DNA of 64,000 nt from Actinoplanes philippinensis (GTDB lineage: Bacteria > Actinomycetota > Actinomycetes > Mycobacteriales > Micromonosporaceae). The stretch is from positions 31,173 through 95,172 of the forward strand of contig NZ_FONV01000023.1 in the NCBI RefSeq assembly GCF_900113015.1, given 5' to 3'. The notes beneath the pieces were generated by a model. It saw nothing but the letters and a program-made list of their open reading frames with translations. It did no database searches and was not told the origin of the DNA. Shown here piece by piece: positions 26,007 through 34,594 of the stretch. The position numbers and the translations under genes are program-made. Each line of letters begins with the position of its first letter. Position 1 is the stretch's first letter.

Positions 26007-26341
26007 CCCCATGCGCCTGCCGCGGCCGCCGCGATCCCCTCCCCCTCAATACCGATGTGGTACGGCCACCAAAGTCCCCCGGCCACACCGCGAGGTGGCT
26101 GCCCGCTCCCGACCGACAGCGCGCCCGCCGGGCTGATGCGCCGCCCACCCTCACCCCGGACAACCACCCCCAGATCCCCAGCCCGCTGCCTCCAGAGCTG
26201 CCACCCCACACCGAAAGCAGCCCCCACGATCAGCCGGGCCGTCTCGAGCGGGATGGGGCAGCTCTGCGAGCCCGCTACGAGTGGGTGGTTCACCGCGATG
26301 AGGACCGGTCGGGGCCGGGACGGCGGGGGTGCGTACCGCGA
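26007..26341. other. Intergenic region, no gene seen
   Basis: 335 bp between convergent genes (the DUF1444-like gene and degV). Several short frames are open on both strands because of base composition, but none has a ribosome binding site or family sequence. No clear intrinsic terminator was found. Confidence 0.5.
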
Positions 26342-27187
26342 TCAGCGTTTGTGGACGACGACTCCCGCCAGACCCGGACCGGTGTGCGCCGCCACCACCG
26401 CGCCCACCTCGGTGAGGTAGCAATCGCGCAAGCGATCGCCGAGCCGCGCGCTCAGATCGTCGACCAGCGCCGACGCCCGGTCCGGCGTGCCCAGGTGGTG
26501 GACCGCGACGTCGGCCTCGCCGTCCCCGGCCGCCGCGACGGCGAGGTCGACGAGCCGGGTGAGGGCCCGCCCGGCCGTGCGGACCTTGTCGCGGACGACG
26601 ACCGCGCCGTTGTCCACGTGCAGGATCGGTTTGACCGACAGCGCCGTCCCGAGCAGCGCCTCGGCCGCGCCGATCCGGCCGCCGCGGCGCAGGAACTCGA
26701 GGGTGTCGACGTAGAAGAGGGTGGTCACCCGGGCCGCGTGGTCGGTGGCGGCGGCGGTGACCGTCTCCAGGTCGCCACCCCGGCGGGCGGCCGCCGCGGC
26801 GGCGAGCGCGGGGAAGCCGAGCCCCATCGCGGCGGTCCCGCTGTCGACGACCCGGACGCGGGGGCCGACCTCGGCGGCGGCGAGCTGGGCGGCCTCGTAG
26901 GTGCCGGACAGCTTGGCCGACAGGTGCACCGAGACGACGCCGTCGGCGCCCGCGTCGAGCAGGCGCCGATACTCGCCGGCGAACTGCGACGGCGCCGGCC
27001 GGGAGGTGCTGACGGCGGCCCGGCGCGCGGTGAGCGCCCGGGCCACCTCGGCCGGCGCGACCTCGAGGCCCTCCAGGCCGGCCCAGCCGTTGATCACGAC
27101 GGTGAGCGGCACGATGGTCAGCTCATACGTGCCGTTCAGCTCGGCCGGCAGGTACGCGGTGGAGTCGGTGACGACCGCGATGGTCAT
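26342..27187 (-). CDS. DegV family fatty-acid-binding protein
   Basis: A 281-residue DegV-fold protein. It begins IAVVTDSTAYLPAEL, has TSRPAPSQFAGEYRRLLDAGADGVVSVHLSAKLSGTY with the fatty-acid-contacting SxxLSGT segment, and YVDTLEFLRRGGRIGAAEALLG, all diagnostic. DegV (FakB-like) proteins hold a fatty acid for a DhaK-type kinase; no fakA gene lies in this window. It is the last gene of the HK-nadD-rsfS-phosphatase-lipoprotein run, 29 bp behind the lipoprotein. Confidence 0.93.
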   Translation of the reverse strand: MTIAVVTDSTAYLPAELNGTYELTIVPLTVVINGWAGLEGLEVAPAEVARALTARRAAVSTSRPAPSQFAGEYRRLLDAGADGVVSVHLSAKLSGTYEAAQLAAAEVGPRVRVVDSGTAAMGLGFPALAAAAAARRGGDLETVTAAATDHAARVTTLFYVDTLEFLRRGGRIGAAEALLGTALSVKPILHVDNGAVVVRDKVRTAGRALTRLVDLAVAAAGDGEADVAVHHLGTPDRASALVDDLSARLGDRLRDCYLTEVGAVVAAHTGPGLAGVVVHKR

Positions 27188-27216
27188 GCAGGCAAGGTAC
27201 TTGATTCAGAGGGACG

Positions 27217-27615
27217 TCAGCTGCCGGCCACCGAGGAGACCACGAACGGTTTGCCCTGCATGCACGTGGTCATCAGCTCCGGCTCGGACCTGCCGACCAC
27301 GGTGACCTCGGCTCCGGGCTGGAGCGCCGCCTTCAGGCCGGCGTCCTTGGTGATCAGCAGGTGGTCGCCGGAGCCGTCCTTCAGCAGCAGACAATTCGGC
27401 TCGACTCCGGCGGTGACGGTGCCGGTGAGGGTGGTCTCCCCGGGGCCGGCGGAGACCGGTCCGGAGGAGACCGCCGGGGCGACGGGGGACGCGACGGCGG
27501 ACTCGGGGATCGGGCCGCCGGCGTCGATGGGGGTGTTGGTACCGGTGTTGTTCGCGCAGCCGGCGGAGAGCGCCAGAAACAGCGCGGCGGGGACGACGGT
27601 TCTACGGATCAGCAT
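27217..27615 (-). CDS. Small lipoprotein (unknown)
   Basis: A 132-residue protein with a lipoprotein signal peptide: RR near the start, hydrophobic core VVPAALFLAL, lipobox LSAGC with Cys20. A Ser/Pro/Ala linker follows (about 21-60), then a small domain (about 61-132, TLTGTVTAGVEPNCLLLKDG through VTVVGRSEP) that resembles an OB-type beta barrel and holds two further cysteines. It should be anchored on the outer face of the membrane. Function is unknown. Confidence 0.75.
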   Translation of the reverse strand: MLIRRTVVPAALFLALSAGCANNTGTNTPIDAGGPIPESAVASPVAPAVSSGPVSAGPGETTLTGTVTAGVEPNCLLLKDGSGDHLLITKDAGLKAALQPGAEVTVVGRSEPELMTTCMQGKPFVVSSVAGS

Positions 27616-27649
27616 GATGTTCCGACGTTACCGGACATATCCGGGTTCC

Positions 27650-28282
27650 CTACACCGGCGGCGGGACCGGGCGCCCGGCTTGGACACCGACGTTGTACGC
27701 CGCCATCTGCCAGCCCCTGGCCTCGTCGTGGGTCAGCTCCACCCAGTGACAGTTCTGCAGGGCACGCAGCGTACGCATCTGCTCGCGCCGCCAGCCGAGC
27801 AGGTGGCCGACACCCTGGCGGGCCGCGGCGCCGTGGGTGGCGACGACGACGGTTCCACCGGCCGGAGCCAGGCGGGCCGCGTCCTGCAGGGCGTCGCAGA
27901 CCCGCTTGCCCAGGTCGTCCAGGGTCTCGACACCGCCGCCGACGACGTCCTCCCCGGCCGTCCAGCGGGCGTGCTCCTCGGGCCGCTCGGCGGCGACCTC
28001 GGCCATGGTGTGGCCCTGCCACTCGCCGAAGTGCCGCTCGCGGAGCCGCTCGTCGATGCTGACGGTGAGGCCGGTCAGGGCGGCGAGCGCGGCCGCGGTG
28101 TCGGCGGCCCGGCTCAGGTCGCTGGCCACGATCGCGGCCGGTCTCAGGCGGACGAGCAGCTCAGCGGCGTCGGCTGCCTGCCGGCGGCCGAGCTCGTTGA
28201 GCGGCACGTCGGTCTGCCCCTGCACGCGTGAGCCCGCGTTCCAGTCGGTGTTGCCGTGCCGCCAGACGATGAGGCGCGTCAC
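27650..28282 (-). CDS. Histidine phosphatase (phosphoglycerate mutase-like) family protein
   Basis: A 210-residue protein of the histidine phosphatase superfamily. The phosphorylated His is in RHGNTDWNAGSRVQGQTD (RHG near residue 8), the proton donor in LRERHFGEWQGHT, and the second catalytic His in VVATHGAAARQG. The same gene follows rsfS in many actinobacteria, where it is often called a phosphoglycerate mutase or a glucosyl-3-phosphoglycerate phosphatase-like enzyme; the substrate is not settled here. The GTG start at 28282 overlaps the rsfS stop by 4 bp. Confidence 0.9.
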   Translation of the reverse strand: MTRLIVWRHGNTDWNAGSRVQGQTDVPLNELGRRQAADAAELLVRLRPAAIVASDLSRAADTAAALAALTGLTVSIDERLRERHFGEWQGHTMAEVAAERPEEHARWTAGEDVVGGGVETLDDLGKRVCDALQDAARLAPAGGTVVVATHGAAARQGVGHLLGWRREQMRTLRALQNCHWVELTHDEARGWQMAAYNVGVQAGRPVPPPV

Positions 28283-28674
28283 GGCGCCTCGGCGCCGGCC
28301 TCGGCCAGATCGCGGTCGACGAACGGGATGATCGGGCAGTCCTTCCAGAGCCGGTCGAGGGCGTAGAACTCGCGCTCCTCGTCGTGCTGGACGTGCACCA
28401 CGATGTCGACGAAGTCGAGGAGCACCCAGCGGCCCTGCTGGTGGCCCTCGCGGCGCTCCGGCTTGGCCTTCTCCGGAAGGTTGAGCAGCGCCTCCTCGAT
28501 GGCGTCGACGACGGCCATGACCTGGCGCTCGTTGGACGCCGAGGCGATGACGAAGGCGTCGGTGATGTAGAGCTGCTCGCCGACGTCGATGACGGAGATG
28601 TCGTGCGCCTTCTTGTCCGCGGCGGCCTGGGCGGCCGTCAGGGCTAGTTCGAGAGCGCGTTCGGTGACGGGCAA
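28279..28674 (-). CDS. rsfS: Ribosomal silencing factor RsfS
   Basis: A 131-residue RsfS/Iojap protein. It binds L14 and blocks 50S-30S joining in nutrient-poor conditions. Diagnostic segments are KKAHDISVIDVGEQLYITDAF (shown in two conserved blocks), ASASNERQV and WVLLDFVDIVVHVQH. The only plausible start in this frame is TTG at 28674, two residues ahead of TERALELA, a rare start. It lies directly downstream of nadD, its normal partner gene, with 40 bp between. Confidence 0.95.
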   Translation of the reverse strand: MPVTERALELALTAAQAAADKKAHDISVIDVGEQLYITDAFVIASASNERQVMAVVDAIEEALLNLPEKAKPERREGHQQGRWVLLDFVDIVVHVQHDEEREFYALDRLWKDCPIIPFVDRDLAEAGAEAP

Positions 28675-28714
28675 AAGAGGGTCCCCTCGGTCGGGTTACA
28701 GGACATCAAGCGTC

Positions 28715-29320
28715 TCACACCGGCCCGGCAATACCCGAGTCCCGATACAGGCCCCGCTTGTTGATGTACTGCACGACACCGTCGGGTACCAGGTACCAGA
28801 CCGGGAGGCCGGTCGCCACCCGATTACGGCAGTCGCTCGAGGAGATGGCCATGGCCGGGACCTCGACGAGGGTCACGCTGTCGGCCGGCAGGTGCTCGTT
28901 GGAGAGCTCGAATCCGGGCCGGGTCACGCCGATGAAGTGGGCCAGCCCGAGCATGGTCATGGCGTCCTTCCACGACATGATCCGGGCCAGCGCGTCCGCG
29001 CCGGTGATGAAGTAGAGCTCCGCCGACTGTCCGTAGACCGCGCGCATGTCACGCAGCGTGTCGACGGTGTAGGTGGGGCCGTCCCGGTCGATGTCGGCAC
29101 GGCTCACGTGGAACCTCGGGTTCGACGCGGTGGCCACCACTGTCATCAGGTAACGGTCCTCGGCGGGTGAGACGCGGCCCTTCTCATACGGCTGACCGGT
29201 CGGGACGAACATCACCTCGTCCAGATCGAAGCGGGCCTGCACCTCGCTCGCCGCGACAAGGTGACCATGATGGATGGGGTCGAACGTCCCACCCATGATC
29301 CCTACACGCCGTCCGGACAT
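28715..29320 (-). CDS. nadD: Nicotinate-nucleotide adenylyltransferase
   Basis: A 201-residue enzyme that joins ATP and nicotinate mononucleotide to form deamido-NAD. The nucleotidyltransferase motif GGTFDPIHHGH (about residues 9-19) carries the catalytic (H/T)xGH, and ISSSDCRNRV is the C-terminal ISSTxxR-type motif. The ATG at 29320 fits MSGRRVGIMGGTFDP. It usually sits behind proA in actinobacteria; here a hybrid histidine kinase precedes it by 25 bp. Confidence 0.95.
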   Translation of the reverse strand: MSGRRVGIMGGTFDPIHHGHLVAASEVQARFDLDEVMFVPTGQPYEKGRVSPAEDRYLMTVVATASNPRFHVSRADIDRDGPTYTVDTLRDMRAVYGQSAELYFITGADALARIMSWKDAMTMLGLAHFIGVTRPGFELSNEHLPADSVTLVEVPAMAISSSDCRNRVATGLPVWYLVPDGVVQYINKRGLYRDSGIAGPV

Positions 29321-29345
29321 CCGAGAAGGATAATCGGCGTGAAGA

Positions 29346-30848
29346 TCAGCCGTCGAGGCGGCGGCGAACCGCGGTGAGCAGGTCTCCCGCGGTGAAGGGC
29401 TTCTCCAGCAGGGCCACTCCGGGGTCGAGGGTGCCCTGGGAGGCGAGGACCGGCTGGGCGTAGCCGGACATGTAGAGGACACGTGTGCCCGGCCGGGCCA
29501 CGACCAGCCGCTCGGCCAGCTCCTTGCCCAGCATCCCGGGCATCACCACGTCACTGACCAGCAGGTCGATCTCGCCGTCGTGCCGGGCGGCCAGCTCCAG
29601 GGCCTGGGCGCCGCCCTCGGCCAGCAGCACCCGGTAGCCGGCGCCGGTGAGGATCCGGCCGGCCACGTCGCGCAGGGCGTCCTCGTCCTCGGCGACCAGC
29701 AGTGTCTCGCCGCCGCCGACGGTCCCGGCCGGCTCGCCGCGGGTCTCCGGCTCGGCGGGCGCGGCCCCGGCGGGCAGCAGCACGGTGATCGTGGTGCCGA
29801 GGCCGACCTCGCTGGTCAGGGTGACCTCGCCGCCGGCCTGGGTGACGATGCCGTAGACGGTGGCCAGGCCCAGGCCGGTCCCCTCGCCGCTGCCCTTGGT
29901 GGTGTAGAAGGGTTCGAAGGCCCGCTCGGCCACCTCGATCGGCATGCCTCGGCCGGAGTCGCAGACCCGCAGCCGGACCCGGGCGTCGAGCAGCCCGGTG
30001 TCGATCACCAGCTGACCGCCCGACGGCATCGCGTCGTGGGCGTTCAGGGCCAGGTTGACCAGCATCTGCTCGATCTGGTTGGGGTCGCAGGTGACGGTCG
30101 GCAGGTCCGGGCCGGGCCGGAAGATCAGGGTGATGTGCTCGCCGAGGGTCCGCCGCAGCAGCTCCAGCGACCGGTCGATCAGCGCGTTCAGGTCGACCGG
30201 CTGAGGGCGGACCACCTCGCGCCGGGCGAAGGCGAGCAGCTGGTGGGTGAGGTCGGTGCCACGCCGCCCGGCCCGGATCACCTGCCGGGCGTCGGAGGCG
30301 ATCATCGCGACGTCCGGTTCGTCCGCCTCCGCCTCCTCGATGACGAAGCCGGCGTAGTTGAGGATCACACCGAGCATGTTGTTGAAGTCGTGGGCGATGC
30401 CGCCGGCCAGCTGGCCCAGGCTCTCCAGACGCTGGTTGCGGTGCGCCTGGGCCTCGGCGCGCAGCCGTTCCTTCTCCTCCTCGGCGAGCACCCGCCCGGT
30501 GATGTCACGCACCACGGCGACGGCCACCCGGCCCTTCGCGGTGTCGACCAGGGTGGTGGACGACTCGCAGGGGAACTCGGTGCCGTCGCGCCGCCGGGCG
30601 GTGGTGACGATCCGGCCGATCAAGCCGGGCTCGGCCTCCTCGATCAGGCGCTGCCGTTCCGGGAGGAGGGTCCGGGAGTCGTCGGTCAGCAGGACGTCGA
30701 CGGGCCGGCCGACGAGTTCGGCGACGGGCCAGCCGTACATCTGCCCGGCCCGGTCGTTGGCCAGCACGATCCGGCCGTTTTCCAGGACCAGGATGGCGTC
30801 CGGTGCGGCCTGCAGCAGGCCACTGGACAGCTCCTCGGACCACTCCAC
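29346..30848 (-). CDS. PAS-containing hybrid histidine kinase with C-terminal receiver
   Basis: About 500 residues, soluble. It has a PAS domain (about 5-125, LLQAAPDAILVLENGRIV), a HisKA dimerisation domain with LAGGIAHDFNNML (phospho-acceptor His), a HATPase domain with NLALNAHDA (N box), CDSGRGMP, FEPFYTTKGSGEGTGLGL, and a receiver domain (about 385-500) with phospho-acceptor Asp in LLVSDVVMPGM and Lys in LLEKPFTAGD. No transmembrane segment is present, so it senses a cytoplasmic signal through PAS. The GTG at 30848 follows GGTGGA; a GTG at 30869 is possible. No separate response regulator is adjacent. Confidence 0.9.
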   Translation of the reverse strand: MEWSEELSSGLLQAAPDAILVLENGRIVLANDRAGQMYGWPVAELVGRPVDVLLTDDSRTLLPERQRLIEEAEPGLIGRIVTTARRRDGTEFPCESSTTLVDTAKGRVAVAVVRDITGRVLAEEEKERLRAEAQAHRNQRLESLGQLAGGIAHDFNNMLGVILNYAGFVIEEAEADEPDVAMIASDARQVIRAGRRGTDLTHQLLAFARREVVRPQPVDLNALIDRSLELLRRTLGEHITLIFRPGPDLPTVTCDPNQIEQMLVNLALNAHDAMPSGGQLVIDTGLLDARVRLRVCDSGRGMPIEVAERAFEPFYTTKGSGEGTGLGLATVYGIVTQAGGEVTLTSEVGLGTTITVLLPAGAAPAEPETRGEPAGTVGGGETLLVAEDEDALRDVAGRILTGAGYRVLLAEGGAQALELAARHDGEIDLLVSDVVMPGMLGKELAERLVVARPGTRVLYMSGYAQPVLASQGTLDPGVALLEKPFTAGDLLTAVRRRLDG

Positions 30849-30852
30849 GCAT

Positions 30853-30901
30853 CCACCCCCGTAGCCCACAGGCTACGAGGAGCGTGCGGGCACGGGGGTG
30901 G
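30853..30901 (-). promoter_or_regulatory. Hairpin that pairs with the histidine kinase ribosome binding site
   Basis: A perfect 10-bp pairing (30853-30862 with 30892-30901) encloses a second inverted repeat (30861-30866 with 30871-30876). In the minus-strand RNA the 3' arm is ACGGGGGTGG, containing the Shine-Dalgarno GGTGG directly ahead of the GTG at 30848. There is no T tract, so it is a poorer terminator than a sequestering stem. Any regulatory role is inferred from the geometry only. Confidence 0.5.
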
Positions 30902-30916
30902 AGTCGAGCGAATAGG

Positions 30917-33412
30917 TCAGCCGCGGGCGATCAGTGCCCGGCCCATGTCGTCGTCGGCGTCCTGGACCACGCGGGACAGGATCTGGTTGAGGCCGGGAGT
31001 GGCCAGCAGGTCGGCCGCCAGCTGCCGGGTGCGCTCCGAGACGGCCACCGACGGGTACGCCATCGCGGCGATGTGCTCGGCGCTCATGCCGCCCCGGATC
31101 CGCATCATCTCCGGCATGTCGGCGAAGTAGCGCTTCACGTACGGCTCCAGCAGGTCCAGCTGCTCGGGCTGCCAGAATCCGCTCGCGGTGCGCTCGGCCA
31201 GCCGGTTGGACAACTCGGCGTCGCCGACGATCGCGGCCCAGGCGGCCTCCTTCGCCTCGGCGTCGGGCCGGGCCGCCCGGCAGGCGGCGGCCCACTGCTC
31301 GCCGGCGGCGCTGCGGTCCCCGGCCAGCTCGGCGTCGATCTCGGCGGCGCCGGCCGCGCCCAGCACGGACAGCCGGTAGAGGATCAGCCAGCGCAGGTCG
31401 GCGTCGACGGCCAGGCCGTCGGGCACGTCCTCGCCGGCCAGCCAGCCACGCAGCCGGGCGGTGTCGACGGTGGCGCCGATCAGGCCGCGGGCGGCGGCGA
31501 GCCGCCGGGAGTCGCCGGGGCCGGTGACCGCGAGCAGGCGGTCGGCGGCCTGGGCGAGCAGCTCCAGGGCGGCCGGGCGGGTCTCCGGGCCGGCGTAGCG
31601 GTCGACCAGCCCGCGGGTGGCGCGCAGCACGTCCTCGACGACGACCACCTCGGTCTCCACCGGCAGCGCGGCGAGAACCAGGGTGACCAGTTCGGCGACC
31701 GGGCGCTCGCCGTCGACCACGGCGTCCAGCGTGGCGGCCCAGACGACCGCGCGGGCCAGCGAGTCGCCGAGGCGGGGCAGCAGCAGCGGCACGGCGGCGG
31801 CCGACTCGTCGTCGAGACGGACCTTGGCGTACGTCAGATCGCCGTCGTTGAGCAGCAGGAGGTCGGCGGCGGGCACCCCGGCGAGAGCGGACAGCACGGT
31901 ACGCCCGGACGCGTCCACCTCCACGTCGAGGCGTTGCCGCAGGGTCACGGCGCCGTCGGCGGACCTGTCGTAGAGGCCCACGCCTATCCGGTGCGGCCGC
32001 AGGGTCGGGTGCCCGTCCGGGGCGGTCTGGACCACTGCCACCTCGGCGTAGCTCGCCCCGTCCCGGGTGATCTCGGCGCGCAGCGTGTTGACCTGCGCGC
32101 GGCGCAGCCACACCTCGGCCCAGCCGGACAGGTCGCGCCCGCTCGACTCCGACAGGGCGCCGAGCAGGTCGGCCAGGGTGGCGTTGCCGTACGCGTGGGC
32201 CTCGAAGTGGGCGTTCAGCCCGCTCAGGAACGCCTCGTCGCCGAGCCAGGCGACCAGTTGCTTGAGGACGGCGGCGCCCTTGGCGTACGAGATGCCGTCG
32301 AAGTTGAGAAGCGCCTGCTCGGTGTCGTCGACCACGGACGGGGCGACCGGATGGGTGGAGGGCCGCTGGTCGGCGCGCAGTCCCCACGCCTTGCGCTGCA
32401 TCGCGAAGGTGGTCCACGCGTCGGTGAAGCGGGTGGCCTCGGCGGTGACCCGGGACCCCAGGTACTCGGCGAACGACTCGTTCAGCCACAGGTCGTCCCA
32501 CCAGGCCATGGTGACCAGGTCGCCGAACCACATGTGGGCCATCTCGTGGGCGATGATGTTGGCCCGGCGCTCCCGGTCGGCGTCGGTGACCGCCGAGCGC
32601 GGGATCATCTCGTCGCGGAAGACGACGATCCCCGGGTACTCCATGGCGCCGAAGTTGAACTCGGGCGCGAACGCCTGCTGGTAGTGCCCGAAGGGATAAC
32701 GGATCCGGAACATCTCGTGGAACCGGTCCAGCGACCGGCGGGTGATCTCGAAGATCTCCGGCGCCTGCGCGTCCAGGTGCTCGGCGAGGGCGGCCCGGGC
32801 GTAGAGCGCCAGCGGGATGCCGTCGTGCTCGCCGGTGACCACGTGGTACGGCCCGGCGACCAGGCTGGCCAGGTAGGTGGAGATCCGCTTCGTGGGCGCG
32901 AACTCCCACCGGCCGCCGTCGCGGGAGACCAGCTCGCCGTTGGTGGCGACCACCCAGTCCGCCGGCGCGGTCACGGCCACCCGGAAGACCGCCTTCAGGT
33001 CGGGCTGGTCGAAGCTGGGCAGCACCCGCCCGGCGTTGTTGATGAACAGGTGCTGGTAGAGGTACGTGTTGCCGTCACCCGGGTCGGTGTAGCGGTGCAG
33101 GCCCTCGCCGTCGTTCGAATACCGCATCAGGGCGTCGACGACCAGTGTGTTCTCCTCGGCCAGGCCGGTCAGCTCGAGCCGCGCGCCGGTGGCGGCGGCC
33201 GGGTCGACCGGCGCGCCGTTCAGCGTCATCGAGGCGACCTCGGCCGGCTCGAACTCCAGGAACGTCGCGGCGCCGGCCCGGGCGCGGAAGCGCACCGTCA
33301 CCAGGGATCGGAAGGTGTCGCCGGAACCGGTCAGGTCCAGGTCGACATGGTATTCCTCGACGTCGACGAGGGATGCTCGTTCGACAGCCTCGGCACGGGT
33401 CAGGGTCGGCAT
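30917..33412 (-). CDS. pepN: Aminopeptidase N (M1 family)
   Basis: An 831-residue M1 zinc metallopeptidase of the actinobacterial PepN type. The exopeptidase motif is GAMEYPG. Zinc ligands are in HEMAHMWFGD (H289, E290 catalytic, H293), with the third ligand in NESFAEY (about E312). The C-terminal ERAP1-like helical domain spans about 500-831. It removes N-terminal residues from peptides in the cytoplasm. The ATG at 33412 (MPTLTRAEA) matches the family start; an ATG four codons upstream at 33424 is possible. It is divergent from the trpS leader. Confidence 0.94.
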   Translation of the reverse strand: MPTLTRAEAVERASLVDVEEYHVDLDLTGSGDTFRSLVTVRFRARAGAATFLEFEPAEVASMTLNGAPVDPAAATGARLELTGLAEENTLVVDALMRYSNDGEGLHRYTDPGDGNTYLYQHLFINNAGRVLPSFDQPDLKAVFRVAVTAPADWVVATNGELVSRDGGRWEFAPTKRISTYLASLVAGPYHVVTGEHDGIPLALYARAALAEHLDAQAPEIFEITRRSLDRFHEMFRIRYPFGHYQQAFAPEFNFGAMEYPGIVVFRDEMIPRSAVTDADRERRANIIAHEMAHMWFGDLVTMAWWDDLWLNESFAEYLGSRVTAEATRFTDAWTTFAMQRKAWGLRADQRPSTHPVAPSVVDDTEQALLNFDGISYAKGAAVLKQLVAWLGDEAFLSGLNAHFEAHAYGNATLADLLGALSESSGRDLSGWAEVWLRRAQVNTLRAEITRDGASYAEVAVVQTAPDGHPTLRPHRIGVGLYDRSADGAVTLRQRLDVEVDASGRTVLSALAGVPAADLLLLNDGDLTYAKVRLDDESAAAVPLLLPRLGDSLARAVVWAATLDAVVDGERPVAELVTLVLAALPVETEVVVVEDVLRATRGLVDRYAGPETRPAALELLAQAADRLLAVTGPGDSRRLAAARGLIGATVDTARLRGWLAGEDVPDGLAVDADLRWLILYRLSVLGAAGAAEIDAELAGDRSAAGEQWAAACRAARPDAEAKEAAWAAIVGDAELSNRLAERTASGFWQPEQLDLLEPYVKRYFADMPEMMRIRGGMSAEHIAAMAYPSVAVSERTRQLAADLLATPGLNQILSRVVQDADDDMGRALIARG

Positions 33413-33459
33413 GACGACAATCATGCCGGTAGGGGACGCGGGCCGCGCGACGGGCGGGC

Positions 33460-33465
33460 TACTCT
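33460..33465 (+). promoter_or_regulatory. Putative -10 element for the trpS leader transcript
   Basis: TACTCT ends seven bases before the ATG of the leader peptide. If used, the RNA would begin at or next to that ATG, making the leader peptide message leaderless, as is common in actinobacteria. No good -35 hexamer is visible. Confidence 0.45.
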
Positions 33466-33471
33466 GGGATC

Positions 33472-33507
33472 ATGCGCGTCTCTCGTAGCGAGTGGTGGCT
33501 GCCCTGA
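33472..33507 (+). CDS. Trp-rich leader peptide of trpS (MRVSRSEWWLP)
   Basis: An 11-codon frame with tandem tryptophan codons (TGG TGG, 33493-33498) and a TGA at 33505. It lies between the divergent pepN and trpS genes and ahead of an intrinsic terminator. The form is that of a trp-type attenuator leader peptide: low charged tRNA-Trp would stall the ribosome at the paired Trp codons. There is only a weak GGGA upstream, so initiation may be leaderless. Function follows from the alternative RNA pairings described for 33498-33571. Confidence 0.82.
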   Translation: MRVSRSEWWLP

Positions 33508-33571
33508 CGGGGCGGCACACCCACACGCGCGTTCATCATTCCGCGGCCGCCCACACCGGGCGGCCGTTTTT
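33498..33571 (+). promoter_or_regulatory. Transcription attenuator of trpS
   Basis: Three mutually exclusive pairings can be read. Region 1 (33498-33504, GCTGCCC, at the end of the leader peptide) pairs with region 2 (33510-33516, GGGCGGC). Region 2 also pairs perfectly with region 3 (33546-33552, GCCGCCC). Region 3 is the 5' arm of an intrinsic terminator (33544-33552 with 33558-33566, 5-nt loop) ending in TTTTT (33567-33571). A ribosome stalled on the Trp codons would cover region 1, let 2:3 form and prevent termination; fast translation leaves 1:2 and the terminator. trpS starts 58 bp after the T tract. Confidence 0.85.
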
Positions 33572-33628
33572 CGTGATCCTGGTCTCCCGGAGCGGGCGGT
33601 CTCCCGTACCCCCTCCAAGGAGATCGAC

Positions 33629-34594
33629 ATGACGACGACCCGCCGCCTGACCGGCTTCAAGCCCACCGGCCACCTGCATCTCGGCAATCTGCTGGGCGCT
33701 CTGCGCCCGCTGCTCGCGGTGCAGGGGCACACCGACTCCATCGCGCTCATCGCGGACCTGCACGCGTTGACCATCGAGCACGACCCCGAGCGGGTACGCG
33801 CTCTCACGCTCGAACAGGCGACGGTGATGCTGGCCGCCGGGGTCGACCCGGAACGCACCCCGATCGTCGTGCAGTCGCACGTCCCCGAGCACACCGAACT
33901 GCACTACCTGCTGGAGTGTGTGACCGGCTTCGGCGAGGCGGCCCGCATGATCCAGTTCAAGGAGAAGTCGGCCGGCGGCGGTCACGTGCGGCTGAGCCTG
34001 CTCACCTATCCGGTGCTGATGGCCGCCGACATCCTGCTGCACGACACGCTCCAGGTGCCGGTCGGTGAGGACCAGAACCAGCATCTGGAGCTGGCTCGCA
34101 CGCTCGCGACCAGGTTCAACAGCCGTTACGGGCCGACCTTCACGGTGCCCGAGGGGGTGCGCCCGGAGGCTGCCGCGCGGGTGATGGATCTCGCCGACCC
34201 GACCGCCAAGATGGGCAAGAGCACCGGAACCGGACGGATCGCGCTGCTCGACCCGCCGGAGGTGGTGCGCCGGACCATCGCACGGGCGGTCACCGACGAG
34301 ATCGGGGTGGTCCGCCGCGACCCGGAGAACCAGCCCGGCGTCACCAACCTGATCGACGTCCTGGCCGCCTGCACGGGCCGGCAGCCGGCCGACCCGCACT
34401 CCTACGGAGCGCTGAAACGCGAGGTCACCGAGGCGGTCGAGGCGCTTCTCGCGCCCATCCGGGCGCGGCACGCGGAACTCGCCGAGGACCCCGGGCACGT
34501 TCGGAAGATCTTGGCGGAGGGCGCGGCGCGGGTCCGGCCACGAGCACAGGAGACGGTACGCCGTACGCGTACCGCCCTGGGCCTATTGGACTAA
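33629..34594 (+). CDS. trpS: Tryptophanyl-tRNA synthetase
   Basis: A 321-residue class I synthetase. The HIGH-type motif is GHLHLGN (about residues 14-20), the KMSKS motif is KMGKS (about 194-198), and GEDQNQHLELAR contains the conserved GxDQxxH segment. It attaches tryptophan to tRNA-Trp. The ATG at 33629 follows AAGGAG by six bases. Expression is predicted to respond to charged tRNA-Trp through the attenuator just upstream. The final 12 bp overlap the convergent GNAT gene. Confidence 0.95.
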   Translation: MTTTRRLTGFKPTGHLHLGNLLGALRPLLAVQGHTDSIALIADLHALTIEHDPERVRALTLEQATVMLAAGVDPERTPIVVQSHVPEHTELHYLLECVTGFGEAARMIQFKEKSAGGGHVRLSLLTYPVLMAADILLHDTLQVPVGEDQNQHLELARTLATRFNSRYGPTFTVPEGVRPEAAARVMDLADPTAKMGKSTGTGRIALLDPPEVVRRTIARAVTDEIGVVRRDPENQPGVTNLIDVLAACTGRQPADPHSYGALKREVTEAVEALLAPIRARHAELAEDPGHVRKILAEGAARVRPRAQETVRRTRTALGLLD

